Below, piece by piece: positions 8,254-18,900 of a stretch of DNA of 48,253 nt. Positions within the stretch are counted from its first letter, which is position 1. Every line of letters begins with the position of its first letter. This DNA is from a virus, in the IMG/VR virus record IMGVR_UViG_3300043449_001549, positions 1 through 48,253 of that record. The stretch is one strand, 5' to 3'. Made by a program: the position numbers and the translations under genes. The notes under the pieces were generated by a model. The model was not told the DNA's origin, ran no database searches, and worked only from the letters and a program-made list of their open reading frames with translations.

Positions 8254-9591
8254 GTGAAAAAGTTTGATCGTGGCGGAGAGATTTACGGGACCATAGATGT
8301 AGTTGGTCAACGCCCCGGCGCCGGGAATTTTGGCGGTAACATCTTTGGGGGGTACTCGGGCTCTCAGAGCGGGTGGAGCGTGCCTACTGCGGGGACCGGG
8401 AGCCCTATGACCGAAGAGGAAGCGGACGCGTTCGCTCGGAAGTTTTACGAAGGTTGGGACCCTTACGGTGGGCAGTCTGTAGTAGACCGTGAAGCAGAAC
8501 TCAACGCGCTATTGGCGGAACAAGGGTATTTGGAGGATTTGAACAAGCCATACGGCGAGCTTCCAGTGTTCTTGACTGACCTGATTGGCGAGTATCCCAC
8601 TATCGGTGGCAACATACTTCCGGGCGATCAAGGCACCGCCGTTGAGCCTGCGCCAACGGGCGATGGGATTCTTGACGTACTAAAAGGTTTACCCGGTGCC
8701 GCAGTAGATACAGCCAAGTCCGCCGCAGACACACTACTCAAGCAGATTCAGGAATTCTTGCCGTTCTACGATCAATCGCAGGTGGTTTTAAACCCCAGAA
8801 CCGGACAAGCGACTATCGTGTTTGGCACCCCTCCATCCGGGTCTCCTGTTGTACAAGCTGGCAGCCTGCCAAAATCAAACACCAACGTGGGCATAACAAC
8901 CGGCGTCCCTATCCTAGACCAAGCCATTAACTCAGTCCTCAAGAGGCCGGGTGGGCTAGAGTCCGGCAGTATACGGGACGAGGTCATCAAAGTGATCTCC
9001 GAACAAGCGGGGCTAGACCCTACTACCACCGCAGGTATTCTCGGCGAAGACTTGGAGACGATCCTTGCTACTGCTAACACTGAAGCGGCAAACACAGCGT
9101 CCCGTCTCGGCGTCGACCTTACCGGGGAGAAAAAAGACGGCGTGGTCAGAGACACGGGCACCCCGGTTGTAAAAGGACCCCCCGCAGGCGATCAGATGGG
9201 GCCGACGATTGAAGAGTTGATGGGGGGAGCCGCCGCTCCAGACAGCGTTGACACCGTACTCTCTGGAGGTGACTTGACTCCAGCTGATCTTGGGGAAACG
9301 CCAAGCACTGTAGAGGGGACGCCAAGCACTGTAGAGACTGCCGGAGGCGGGGCAGCAACCCCCGGGGTGCCAACTCCTGCGCCAAGTCTTGGTATGCGGA
9401 TGGAGTCTACTGAGAAGGCGGGGCTGGCTGAAATAGACAACCAGTTTGATTTGGACGCCAGTCTTGCTGAAAATCTCATGCGCATACTGTCGGGAAAAAG
9501 CGACAACGAACAAGAGAGTGCTTATTATGGTGGCGGCAAAGTCGGGCCGCGCGCCAATATCGACGAAATTATACGGTTGTTAAGAGGGTGA
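8254..9591 (+). CDS. Probable internal virion protein (445 aa)
   Basis: Translation must start at GTG 8254 (GAGGTGA at 8243-8249 is the binding site; the ATG at 8252 is followed at once by a stop). The protein is Gly/Pro/Asp/Thr-rich and low in complexity, with a short direct repeat (GTPSTVEGTPSTVETA region). The C-terminus ends in an AYYGGGKVGPRANIDEIIRLLRG segment similar in style to tails of other internal virion proteins. It opens a run of five genes that look like ejection proteins. No enzymatic motif is recognised. Confidence 0.6.
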   Translation: MKKFDRGGEIYGTIDVVGQRPGAGNFGGNIFGGYSGSQSGWSVPTAGTGSPMTEEEADAFARKFYEGWDPYGGQSVVDREAELNALLAEQGYLEDLNKPYGELPVFLTDLIGEYPTIGGNILPGDQGTAVEPAPTGDGILDVLKGLPGAAVDTAKSAADTLLKQIQEFLPFYDQSQVVLNPRTGQATIVFGTPPSGSPVVQAGSLPKSNTNVGITTGVPILDQAINSVLKRPGGLESGSIRDEVIKVISEQAGLDPTTTAGILGEDLETILATANTEAANTASRLGVDLTGEKKDGVVRDTGTPVVKGPPAGDQMGPTIEELMGGAAAPDSVDTVLSGGDLTPADLGETPSTVEGTPSTVETAGGGAATPGVPTPAPSLGMRMESTEKAGLAEIDNQFDLDASLAENLMRILSGKSDNEQESAYYGGGKVGPRANIDEIIRLLRG

Positions 9592-9595
9592 CCCC

Positions 9596-10558
9596 ATGGT
9601 GATTCCAGATTCTATAAAAAACTTACTGTTTGACGGGGATAAACTAAGCCCTGCAAAAGTAGCCACCGCAGGTGGCCTTGGTGCCCTGCTCTACGGCACG
9701 TTGAACAAAGACAGCAAAATCGGCGAGTTCATCAATGGAAAACCGCAGCGCCCTGTCGGTTACACTGGGGGCATACCGGAGTACGAAATTGGGCGTAGTT
9801 TAGCTCCGAACGCATTTTCAACTACGACCCCCACAGGGGAGCCACGTCGACCGGGCAGTGCGGGGAGACGGTATTTTACCGACACGGCTTTCACTCCTAC
9901 TGGGAAGATCATGGGGCCGACTACGTCGCCGGTCGCAGCAAACCCATCTTCTGGTATTTTTGGGTCGCTTACCCCCGAAGCCGCGCAATCCATGCTCATC
10001 GGCATGTTTGGCGGAAGTAGCGGCGTTGCTACGCCCACTGCCGTGCCGGCGCCAAAGTACACCAACGCGCAAGTGAAAGGCACTCTCGACACGCTTATTG
10101 CGCAAAACCCGAATAGGGGGGAAGGTCTATACAGGGCGATAGGGGAGCAAATCAAATCCGAGATAGGCAAGGGTGGGGTTACACTAGAAGCTGCAGCAAA
10201 ACAGCTCGCCAGTCTTATGCCCGAGTTTAGCGAGCAGGAGATCATAGCTAAGTACAGGCAGATGGGGTTTGCGCAAGGCGGCCTTGCTTCGCTACCTCAA
10301 TCCAAGGGGTATTACTTGGGCGGCTCCACTGACGGCATGGCGGATGAAATACCTGCCAGCATCAACGGCGAGCAAGCAGCGGCGCTCAGTGACGGTGAGT
10401 TTGTGGTGCCGGCCGACGTAGTGAGTGGGTTGGGCAATGGGAACTCTGACGCTGGGGCGAAAGTGTTGTATTCTATGCTGGATAGGGTTCGCCAAGCTCG
10501 CACCGGTACAACAGAGCAAGGCCGTAAGATCGCCCCCAATAAATTTACACCCGTGTGA
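9596..10558 (+). CDS. Internal virion or ejection protein with GGxxDGMADxIPA module (320 aa)
   Basis: The C-terminal third carries a highly conserved phage module: GGSTDGMADEIPASINGEQAAALSDGEFVVPADVVSGLG, then NSDAGAKVLYSMLDRVRQARTG. I know this module from internal virion, tape-measure-like and ejection proteins of podoviruses. The N-terminal two thirds are Gly/Pro/Thr-rich linker-like sequence. Start ATG 9596 follows GAGGGTGA. The function is inferred from the module and neighbours. Confidence 0.68.
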   Translation: MVIPDSIKNLLFDGDKLSPAKVATAGGLGALLYGTLNKDSKIGEFINGKPQRPVGYTGGIPEYEIGRSLAPNAFSTTTPTGEPRRPGSAGRRYFTDTAFTPTGKIMGPTTSPVAANPSSGIFGSLTPEAAQSMLIGMFGGSSGVATPTAVPAPKYTNAQVKGTLDTLIAQNPNRGEGLYRAIGEQIKSEIGKGGVTLEAAAKQLASLMPEFSEQEIIAKYRQMGFAQGGLASLPQSKGYYLGGSTDGMADEIPASINGEQAAALSDGEFVVPADVVSGLGNGNSDAGAKVLYSMLDRVRQARTGTTEQGRKIAPNKFTPV

Positions 10559-10567
10559 GGTGATGAA

Positions 10568-11389
10568 ATGGCAGACCCCATAATTCCACAAGGCGCAAAC
10601 GTGGCAGAAGAATCTTCACTGTCCAGTTGGGCAGGCCCGTACGTCACCCAAATGCTCGGCAGGGGTGCGGCGCTATCAAACATGCCGTACTCCGCTTACG
10701 AAGGCCCGCTGACTGCCGGGCCTTCTGCACTTCAAACACAAGCATTTCAAGGGCTAGGTGCTCTTAAAGTGCCAACTTCCGGGTCTTTTACCGATACCGG
10801 CGTGATGGCAAAGTACATGAGCCCGTTCTTGCAAGGGGCTTTGGACCCACAAGTAGCGGCAGCGAGACGTGAAGCCCAGATAAGCCAGATGAACTTGCAG
10901 GGGAAGTACGGTAAAGCCGGTGCCTACGGCGGTTCACGTCAAGGTGTGGCCGAAGCCGAGCTGCAGCGCGGGCTGTTGGATAGAGTGTCCGGTATCTACG
11001 GCAAGGGCTACGAAAACGCGTTTCAACAAGCGCAAGATCAGTTTAATACCGAGCAGCAGTACGGTATGGACGTACTGGGTGCACAGCGTACTGGAGGCGC
11101 CGAGCAGCGTGCGATTGAGCAAGCGGGCGTAACTGCGGACATTGCGCAGTTTGAAGAAGAACGAGACTATCCAAAACAGAATTTGATGTTCATGCAATCG
11201 CTGTTGCAGAGGCTCCCGCTGGAGACGCAGACGTACTCGTCCTACGAGCCAACTGGGCTACAAGGGCTTCTTGCCGGCGCTACGGATGTTACTGGCCTGT
11301 ATGACCTGCTGCGAAAGTATTTCCCGGGCGGCGACAAAAAAACTGGCGCGGTAGAGTACGACGAGCAAGGGAACCCCATACCGCAGTAG
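10568..11389 (+). CDS. Conserved podovirus internal or tail protein (273 aa)
   Basis: The segment YVTQMLGRGAALSNMPYSAYEGPLTAGPSALQTQAF, then AKYMSPFLQGALDPQVAAARREAQ and GKAGAYGGSRQGVAEAELQRGLLDRV, form a family I recognise next to ejection-protein genes in many uncultivated podoviruses. The central region is Gln/Glu-rich and helical. No membrane segment is visible. It is probably packaged in the virion; the function is unproven. Confidence 0.7.
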   Translation: MADPIIPQGANVAEESSLSSWAGPYVTQMLGRGAALSNMPYSAYEGPLTAGPSALQTQAFQGLGALKVPTSGSFTDTGVMAKYMSPFLQGALDPQVAAARREAQISQMNLQGKYGKAGAYGGSRQGVAEAELQRGLLDRVSGIYGKGYENAFQQAQDQFNTEQQYGMDVLGAQRTGGAEQRAIEQAGVTADIAQFEEERDYPKQNLMFMQSLLQRLPLETQTYSSYEPTGLQGLLAGATDVTGLYDLLRKYFPGGDKKTGAVEYDEQGNPIPQ

Positions 11390-11422
11390 TGGGTACTAAT
11401 ACGTAACAGGAGCAAAACAGTG

Positions 11423-12913
11423 ATGCAACCCCAAGGTTTAGAAGCGCTGATGCAAAGCCAGCCCATGCCGCAAATGGACAACCCAAGACTTGCCGCTGCG
11501 ATGGACGTGGTAACCAGTGACGCCGAAGAGCAGATACTGGACCCGCGCACGCTGGCCATGTTGAAGTACAAAGACGCGCTTCAAGCGATGCAAGCGGCTG
11601 ACCAGATGATGGCCTCGGCGCAGCCTGCCCCTACTGCCCCTACCGTTGCTGAGCGCACTAAGCTTGCAGCCGAGCAGGGTATTGCAGGACTGGCACAACG
11701 CTTGGCCCCGGGCATACAGCAGCAGGGTGGGCAGATGGCCGCGCAGCAGGCACAACAAGCGATGCAGGGTGGGCTACCACAACTCGCGGCCCCGAACATG
11801 ACCCGGATGGCTGGTGGGGGCATTGTTGCGTTTGCCCCGGGGGGAGAAGTTGAGCCCGAAGATTCTTCGCAGGAGGGGGGTGTCCCAACTTTATCTGAAG
11901 TTTTAGCCCTACTTGGCGCTGGTGGGCGCGGAGGGGAGAGACTGCTAAGGTCCCCGATAACGCTAATGGAAAAAGCTGGGGAATACGGCCCGACGCTTGG
12001 TGAACTTGCGTCTGCGGTGGCAGCTGGGTACAAAGGTGAAGCCCCTCCAAAAATCCCCGGGATGCTTGAGCGCAGAAGCGCGGAGTCTTCTCCAACAACT
12101 GCTCCTGTGGACAACAACATGCCGCCCGCGCCTCGCGTAACACCATCTGGTGCTACCAACATGCCCGGCGGCGTTGCCAATGCAGTGAGAGCTCAACCAG
12201 ACCTGAATGTAGGTATAGCGGCTCCTGCAGCGAACACTGCGCTGGACCAACTGCGAGCACGGGTTGAAGAAGGCGCCGGTTCAGAAGGCGCCGGCAAGCG
12301 CTTCCGAGAGTTGACTGGGGTGGATGACGTTATAGAGCAACGTCGAGTCGAACAGGAGCGCCTACGGGAGCTTCAAGAGTCCCGATTCAGCCCCGAGCAG
12401 GAGAGAGGAAGGTTGTTGCGCGCGGCACTGGCCAGTGGGGCTCAGCGCGGCCTTGGTGGGTTCGGTATTGGCTACGCTGCAGAAGAAGAACGCATCGCCA
12501 ACGAAAGACAGACGTTGCAGCAGCAGGTTGTTGCTGACATGGACAAGACCATCTCTGAACTTCGCGCCCTTGGTGTCGGACAGTTCGAAGCCGAGCAGGC
12601 TGCCCAGCAGATTCACAGCGCTGAGATACGGGACCTTGCGAAGTTGGACCAAGACACTGCTATTGCGAAGATGGAAGCAGAGCTGCGCCGTGAAGGTTAC
12701 AGTGCCGAGCAAAGAGCGGCGCAGATAAAAGCGGTAAACGACTACGCGCTCCGAATGCAGATGACGCCGAAAGATGTGTACGCACTGGCCAGCGACGTGC
12801 TAAGTAGTGCATTGCCCGGGACCATGACTTTTGCGCAAGCCCTCGAGCAAGTGAGCGCTTCTTTGGATGAAGTTGCCCCCTCGGTGATAACGAATATCCG
12901 CCCAGCGGAATAA
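11423..12913 (+). CDS. Gln/Ala-rich internal virion protein (496 aa)
   Basis: AGGAG at 11408-11412 can serve either ATG 11423 or the adjacent in-frame GTG 11420. The N-terminal third is Gln/Met/Ala-rich (about residues 30-120), followed by NMTRMAGGGIVAFAPGGEVE, a motif recurring in phage internal proteins. Residues from about 270 on are strongly helical and charged (EEGAGSEGAGKRFREL, QERLRELQESRFSPEQERGR, EEERIANERQTLQQQ), probably a long coiled coil. It sits directly upstream of the giant polyvalent protein, consistent with a DNA-ejection apparatus. Confidence 0.65.
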   Translation: MQPQGLEALMQSQPMPQMDNPRLAAAMDVVTSDAEEQILDPRTLAMLKYKDALQAMQAADQMMASAQPAPTAPTVAERTKLAAEQGIAGLAQRLAPGIQQQGGQMAAQQAQQAMQGGLPQLAAPNMTRMAGGGIVAFAPGGEVEPEDSSQEGGVPTLSEVLALLGAGGRGGERLLRSPITLMEKAGEYGPTLGELASAVAAGYKGEAPPKIPGMLERRSAESSPTTAPVDNNMPPAPRVTPSGATNMPGGVANAVRAQPDLNVGIAAPAANTALDQLRARVEEGAGSEGAGKRFRELTGVDDVIEQRRVEQERLRELQESRFSPEQERGRLLRAALASGAQRGLGGFGIGYAAEEERIANERQTLQQQVVADMDKTISELRALGVGQFEAEQAAQQIHSAEIRDLAKLDQDTAIAKMEAELRREGYSAEQRAAQIKAVNDYALRMQMTPKDVYALASDVLSSALPGTMTFAQALEQVSASLDEVAPSVITNIRPAE

Positions 12914-12924
12914 CAGGACGCCCT

Positions 12925-15900
12925 ATGGCCGAGTATACGATCACAGCTGCCGACGGTAAAAAATACGTTGTTGACGCGCCTGAAGGACTTCCTCCTGATT
13001 TGGTGCGCGATGACCTTAACCGACAACTGCGAAGACAAGAACTTCGCAATCGGCCAGCTGTGGCGCCTGCTCCGATCGAACGCACGTTGATGGGTCAGCT
13101 CGGTGAAGGGCTGCGAGGTATTCCTCGTGGTGCCATTGGGTTGTTGGAGACCGCCGGTGTCGGCGCCAGTGCAATGCTGCCTGACGAAGAAGAGGCGTTC
13201 CTGCGGGAGATCATCTCTGGCGCAGCCCAGAGCGCAGCGTCTCCATTTCAACGCAAAGCCGGGTATGAAGACAGCATGGCAGGTACGTTTGGCGAGGCTT
13301 TGGGTTCCACCGTACCGTTCATACTGACCGGGGGGCTACCCGGCGTAGCCGCGCGTGTTGCCAGCGGTGTTGCTCTTGGTGGCTCCGCAGGAGCTGGTAC
13401 AGCGAGAACTCGTGCAGAACAAGCAGGTGCAACTACAGAAGAACGTGCCAAAGCAACTGCGCTGGGTGTGCTGCCCGGTGTGGCAGAAATGGTCGTCCCG
13501 GGGATGATTGTTGGGCGCCTGCGAAAAGCCGTTGGTCCCCAGCTTGCCACAAACATCACAAGCAGACTCGGCCGAGTGGCCGGCGCCGCCGGCGGTGAGG
13601 GGCTGCAGGAAGCCGCCAGTGAAATTGCGCAGAACATGATTGCGCAGGGCATATACGACCCAGAGCAGGGTGTGTTTACAAACACAGGGGAGTCCTTTGG
13701 CCTTGGTGCTGGTGTAGGCGGCCTTATCGCTGCGTTGGTGGAACTTGGTATTCGAGACCGTTCGGCTGGCGGTGCACCGCCCCCTGCTGTTGACCCCGTC
13801 GACCAAGCGGAACTGGCTGCACAACAACAGCAAGCTGGTGATCTTTTCCCAGAAGAACTTGAAGCGGCAACGAGCGACGAGCAAGTGGTCGGGGCCGCAA
13901 TGGCCAGACAGCAGGCGGCAGAAGAGGAGGCTCTGGCTGCCGAACAGGACGCGCTGGAAGCGGCGGAAATGCAGGGGCAGGAACAGCCCGACATGATCGA
14001 CATCGACGAAACCCGGCAGATACAGGATTTGTTTGATGACGAAGAACTTGCTCGGATGCAGCAAGAGGAAGACGCGCAGCTGGCTGCACAAGAAGCAGCC
14101 CGTGCCGAAACGGAGCGAGCCCGTACGGTTGAGGAAATAGCAACGCTTGATGCGCGCAGCGAAGCAGCTCGTGCAGCCGAATCGGAAGAAAAACGCAGAC
14201 AGATACTACTCCCCATCATTGAAAGCGGGCGGATCGCTGATCCCACCAACCTAGCCCGTGCGTTCAGTGCAGAACTGCGCCGTCAGGGGTTTGCCAACAC
14301 CGTCCCCACGGAGTCTGAACTTGCCACTATTGAGCGCGCGGTTGGCGTGCAACAGGCGGTAACCGCCAGCGAGACTGAGCAGGCTGCAAATGCAGCAGCG
14401 CTGCAAGCTCGGCAAGATGCGGAACAACGCGCCGGGGCAGCCCCGCTTGAGCGTTTGATCCCTGAGCGTAGGGCAGCGGCGCCAGTGGCACCAGCTGTAG
14501 TGTCACCACAAGACCAAGACCGTGCCGAAAAGGCTCGACTTAACCGTGAGCGGCTGGACCGCACGGGTCGTGGTCTGGAAGGTCAGCTTGAAATCCCGGT
14601 TATCCCCCGGGCGAAGGGCGCAGCTGCGCAAGAACCCGCACAGCAGGGGGCACCACAACAACAGGATATGTTCACCCCCGCGCAAGAAACGGATGAGGCG
14701 CAGCTGGACTTGTTCGCTCCAAGGAAAGCGGGGGCGCCTGCCGCGCCCGATCAGGGGACTGCGCCGCAACAACTGGCCTTCGACCTCACCGCTGCGCTCG
14801 ACGCTGCAGGGGTGCCCCCACAAGCGCCCGTCAGAAGGCGTGTGAACGGAATGACTCTTGCGCAAGCAAAACAAGAGTTGACTAATTTTGCTGCTGCGCC
14901 CGGGGTTGCCCCAGAGGTGTCGGCGGCCGTTACGGCACTGGTTGAGCAGGCAGCACCTGTGGAAGCTGAGGTTACTACGCCAACTGCTCCTGTTGAGGAT
15001 GCGGAAGCCCCCGTAAGCCAAGTACCCTCGTACTACATGGACAGCTGGAAGGAAGCGACGGGGCTAAACGAAGCAGATATTGCCAGATACTGGAAGCTCT
15101 CCGACGACCAACGCGGCTGGCCAGAACGCCTGATGGTTAAAGCACAGGAGGTTATTGGCGGGGGTGTGATTAGCCCGACGATAGAACATATAGGGGATTT
15201 GACAAACAGAATGGGGCCGAAACACGACCCCGGTTTTTCCTATGCGGAAACCAAAGCAAAGGCTGAAAAATACCTCAAGTCGTTGCGCAGCGGCTACGGC
15301 TTCCGCCGTGAGTTTGAAGAGAACTTGCGCAGTAACGCAAAGTTTAAAAACATGGCGTACGAAGACCACGTTGCTGAAGTTGATGCGGCGCTCAAAGCCT
15401 ATGCAGACGCTCACGCAAAACTAAAGACATACAACCCAATACAGACCCTTGCACGGGACGCGGCCGTTGCCCTCGGCAACAAACAATTTGAAAAAGCAGC
15501 GGGTCTTTTGGAAGACATGTTGAGCCGTATGCAGACGCGCGAGCAGTTTTTTCAAGAGATGAAACCCGGTACGGAAGCAGCTGCTCCGGCTACTACGCCC
15601 GCTGCGGTCAAGCCAGCCAAGCCCGCCAAGCCCGTTGTCGCCAAAGCGGAACCCGTGGAAGAAGATCAGTTTGATGAAACAGACCCGTTTGAAGAAACAA
15701 AAGCGGAGCGCGCGGCGCGGCGCAAAGAAGAGAAGTCACAGGAAGGCATACGAGAGAAGATCGACAACATAAACCGTGCCATCGACGCCGACATTGAGCG
15801 GGTCACTCCCATTGACATAAGCGACGCCATTGAAGCGGTTGCTGAAAGCGACCCGCTGTTTACAGACCGCCCGACCAAGGGCGCAGAGAAACAATGGTTG

Positions 15901-18900
15901 AAGGGCCTCAAGAAGACGGACCCGGAACGAGCCGTTGCGGTGCTCAACGCCATACGAAGCGAGAAAGACATACCACCGATTGAGTTGCCGGACATTGTCC
16001 CCACCCGGAAAACCAGCGCAAACCAAGACAGCCCCTCCGGCACTATCGAAGTTGATGGTAATCAGCGTCCTACGACCAACAGCAAAGGGCAGCGTATCGC
16101 GGATACCGAGGAGAAGATTCGCGCGTTCTACAAGTGGTTCGGTGACAGCAAGGTGGTGGACGATCAGGGTAGACCGTTGGTGTTGTACAGAGGGATTAAC
16201 ACCCCTGCGGAAGGTGCGCTCAACGCAGAAGCTAGAGAAGGGTACGCAGTGTTTGCTTCACCATCCCCGTGGGTCGCCAACACTTATGCAAACCCGGGAG
16301 CTACAAGTTCCGATCAGGTGCAGGGCTCACTTGTGCCTGTTTATGTAAAAGCAGATGCGCTTATCGAGTTCCCCGTAACGGTGAGCACATACGACGGTCG
16401 TCGTAGGTTTGACATGTTCGAGTTTGATCGTCGGGCTAAATACCTTAGCCCGGGGCAAGTTCTTATTGTTCGTAAAATTGTTGACGTTGGCCCTCGTGCG
16501 CGTAAAGAACTTGATCCCGAGTACCTATATAGTTACGAAAACGACGTCTACTCTTGGGGAAAAGGGACGTCAGTAAAATCCGCAATCGGCAACAAGGGCA
16601 CCTTTGATCCTGCCAGCCCAAAAATAAACCAAGCGCAGGATGAAGCATCGTACTCAACTGACTTGTCTCCGTACATAACTGACTTTGATAGCGCGGTCGC
16701 CGCTATCGTGAAATACGCCAGTAACCCTGCGCAGAAGGAAATCGCACAGAAACTAGCGGCCCGACTGATGCAGCTCAAGGCGGCGGGGTTTGAGTTTTCT
16801 CTGGAAATTACCCCCGAGGGTTACGCTCTACGCGGCGCTAGAGGTTTGAGCGCAATTGATTTTTCCGGCCTTGGTGAAGCAACCACTGTAAAAATAACAC
16901 TGAATCACCCCAGCAACGGCAAGCAGTCCGGCACGGGGTGGGTAGTTGTGGCCCATGAACTGGCCCATGCGGCAACGCAAGCGCAGATAAAATACGCGCC
17001 AAGGGGGACAGCTGCGGCCAAACTTAACAGACTGTTCGACGATGTTGTTGCCCACTTTAACCAAAGGGTGAAGGAAGGCAACCTTACGGAGTTTGAGAAA
17101 AGCATATACAACCGGGGCAATAACGCGCTGCAAAACTCAGATGAGCTGTTGGCTTGGGGTTTAACCAGCGAACCCATGCAGCGGTGGCTTGATAGCATAA
17201 AGTCCAAAAACGGCTCCTTCTTGAGCAGGCTTTTCGACGTCGTATCTTCTGCGCTGGGGTTCTCTAGCAACGACACCGCCCTGAGTGAGCTGATGTCTGT
17301 TGCTGACGGGCTGTTGACTGAGACTATTGATACATACACTGAAGTTGCAAACAAGCAAGGGCAGTCTTTCGGGAAACAAGAAAACGCAACCGGATACCCT
17401 TCATGGGCACTTAGTCTTGCACTAGGAAAACCTATTGTGTGGGCGGAGAAAGACGCCGCGCTGATACAAGCGCAGTCGATAATGGGTAAAAAAATATACC
17501 TTGTGGCGACACCTAAAGGAGCGAGCCGAGTTGATGTTGGTTCGTACACAGGTAACTTGCTGCCCCCGGCCCGGTTAAAAGAAGTTCAAGCCGTTGCAGC
17601 CGGGATGCAAAAAACCAGCGCCAACGTCGATAACACTATACAGGCAGCCGAGCGAGCTCTCACCGACCAGTCCCCTGCGGCCAACAACCGCTTCCTGAAC
17701 GTGCAAGGGGCGCAGCTAAAATCCACTTCCAAACCAATGAAGTCAAAGCCGGTACGTGATGCTGTAGCCAAAGTGATGGGCACGTCAGCGGGCTCTGCGG
17801 CAGGTAACGCCGCCCGTGTCGTGTTGACGTGGGGTCTCCCGTTGCCGGCGCTAAACGACTACGTGCAGTCCTACATCAGGACCAAGGGCCCTGCGTACGC
17901 GCTTTTTGCCGACGTTGTTAAGCGTTACACAGAAACCGCCGTTAAGTTTGAAGGCGCCATGCGACAGTTTACTGACGGTATCACGGCACAGATCACCCGA
18001 ATGGGGGATTGGAAGGTGGCGAACGCGGATAAGTACGCGGCTATGACAGACCTGTACTTTGGGGGGTCCCACAAGCGGGTGGACCTGACCAAGCCTGAAA
18101 GCGAGTATGTAGGGAACCCGGAGAAACTCACTGCGTATCGTAAGCTGAAGAAGCAGTACGATGCCATTGGCCCAGCAGGGCAGGCTATTTATAGGCAGAT
18201 GCGTGTAATCCACAATCAGCAGTTTAAGCAGATTTCTCAACAAGTGTTCAACCGCGTGTACGATGCAACCCAAGATAAAGCAATGGCAACTCGCATTCAA
18301 AACGAGTTTGTTAAGCAGATGCGGGAGAAGGGGCCCCTCGAAGGCTACGCGCCGATGCTGCGCCCGAGCGGTAAGCACATGCTGAAGTACGTCGGGAAGG
18401 ACGGCGAGCCCGCGTTCGAGATATTTACAAACCCCAACGACCAAGCAGCGCGCAGGCAGCAGCTCCTTGAAGAAGGTATTAGTGACAAAGACATTAACCC
18501 GTTTATAGGTGGAGACCTCCGTGCGTTTGATGGCGTCGTGCCTTCCAGTTTCCTTGGGCAGCTTGTAACCACTCTCAAAGAGAGCAAGGTCGAAGATGGC
18601 GCCGCCAAAACCGCGCTGATTGAATCCGTTATGGCGCTGGGCGTCGCTATGTCGCCGTCCAATTCGGTGCTGGAGCGCCTTGCCTCACGTAAAGAGGTTG
18701 CAGGTTACATACGTGACCCGTTCTGGGCGTTTCAAGAAGGCACGATAGGGCTCGGCCGAAAGCTGATTAACATGGAGTATGGCGCACAGCTTAACAAAGA
18801 AGTTGCCAACATGGAGGCCACGCGCAAGAACATCGGAAATGACGCGACAGTGGCCTCTATCGTAGAGGACATTACTAAACGAGCCAAGTACTCTGCCAAC

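Noticed and set aside
13248-14249. Minus-strand open frame of 333 codons, Ser/Ala/Arg-rich
   Set aside because: It is the shadow of the Ala/Glu/Gln-rich part of the giant protein; no start signal and a composition typical of antisense reading.
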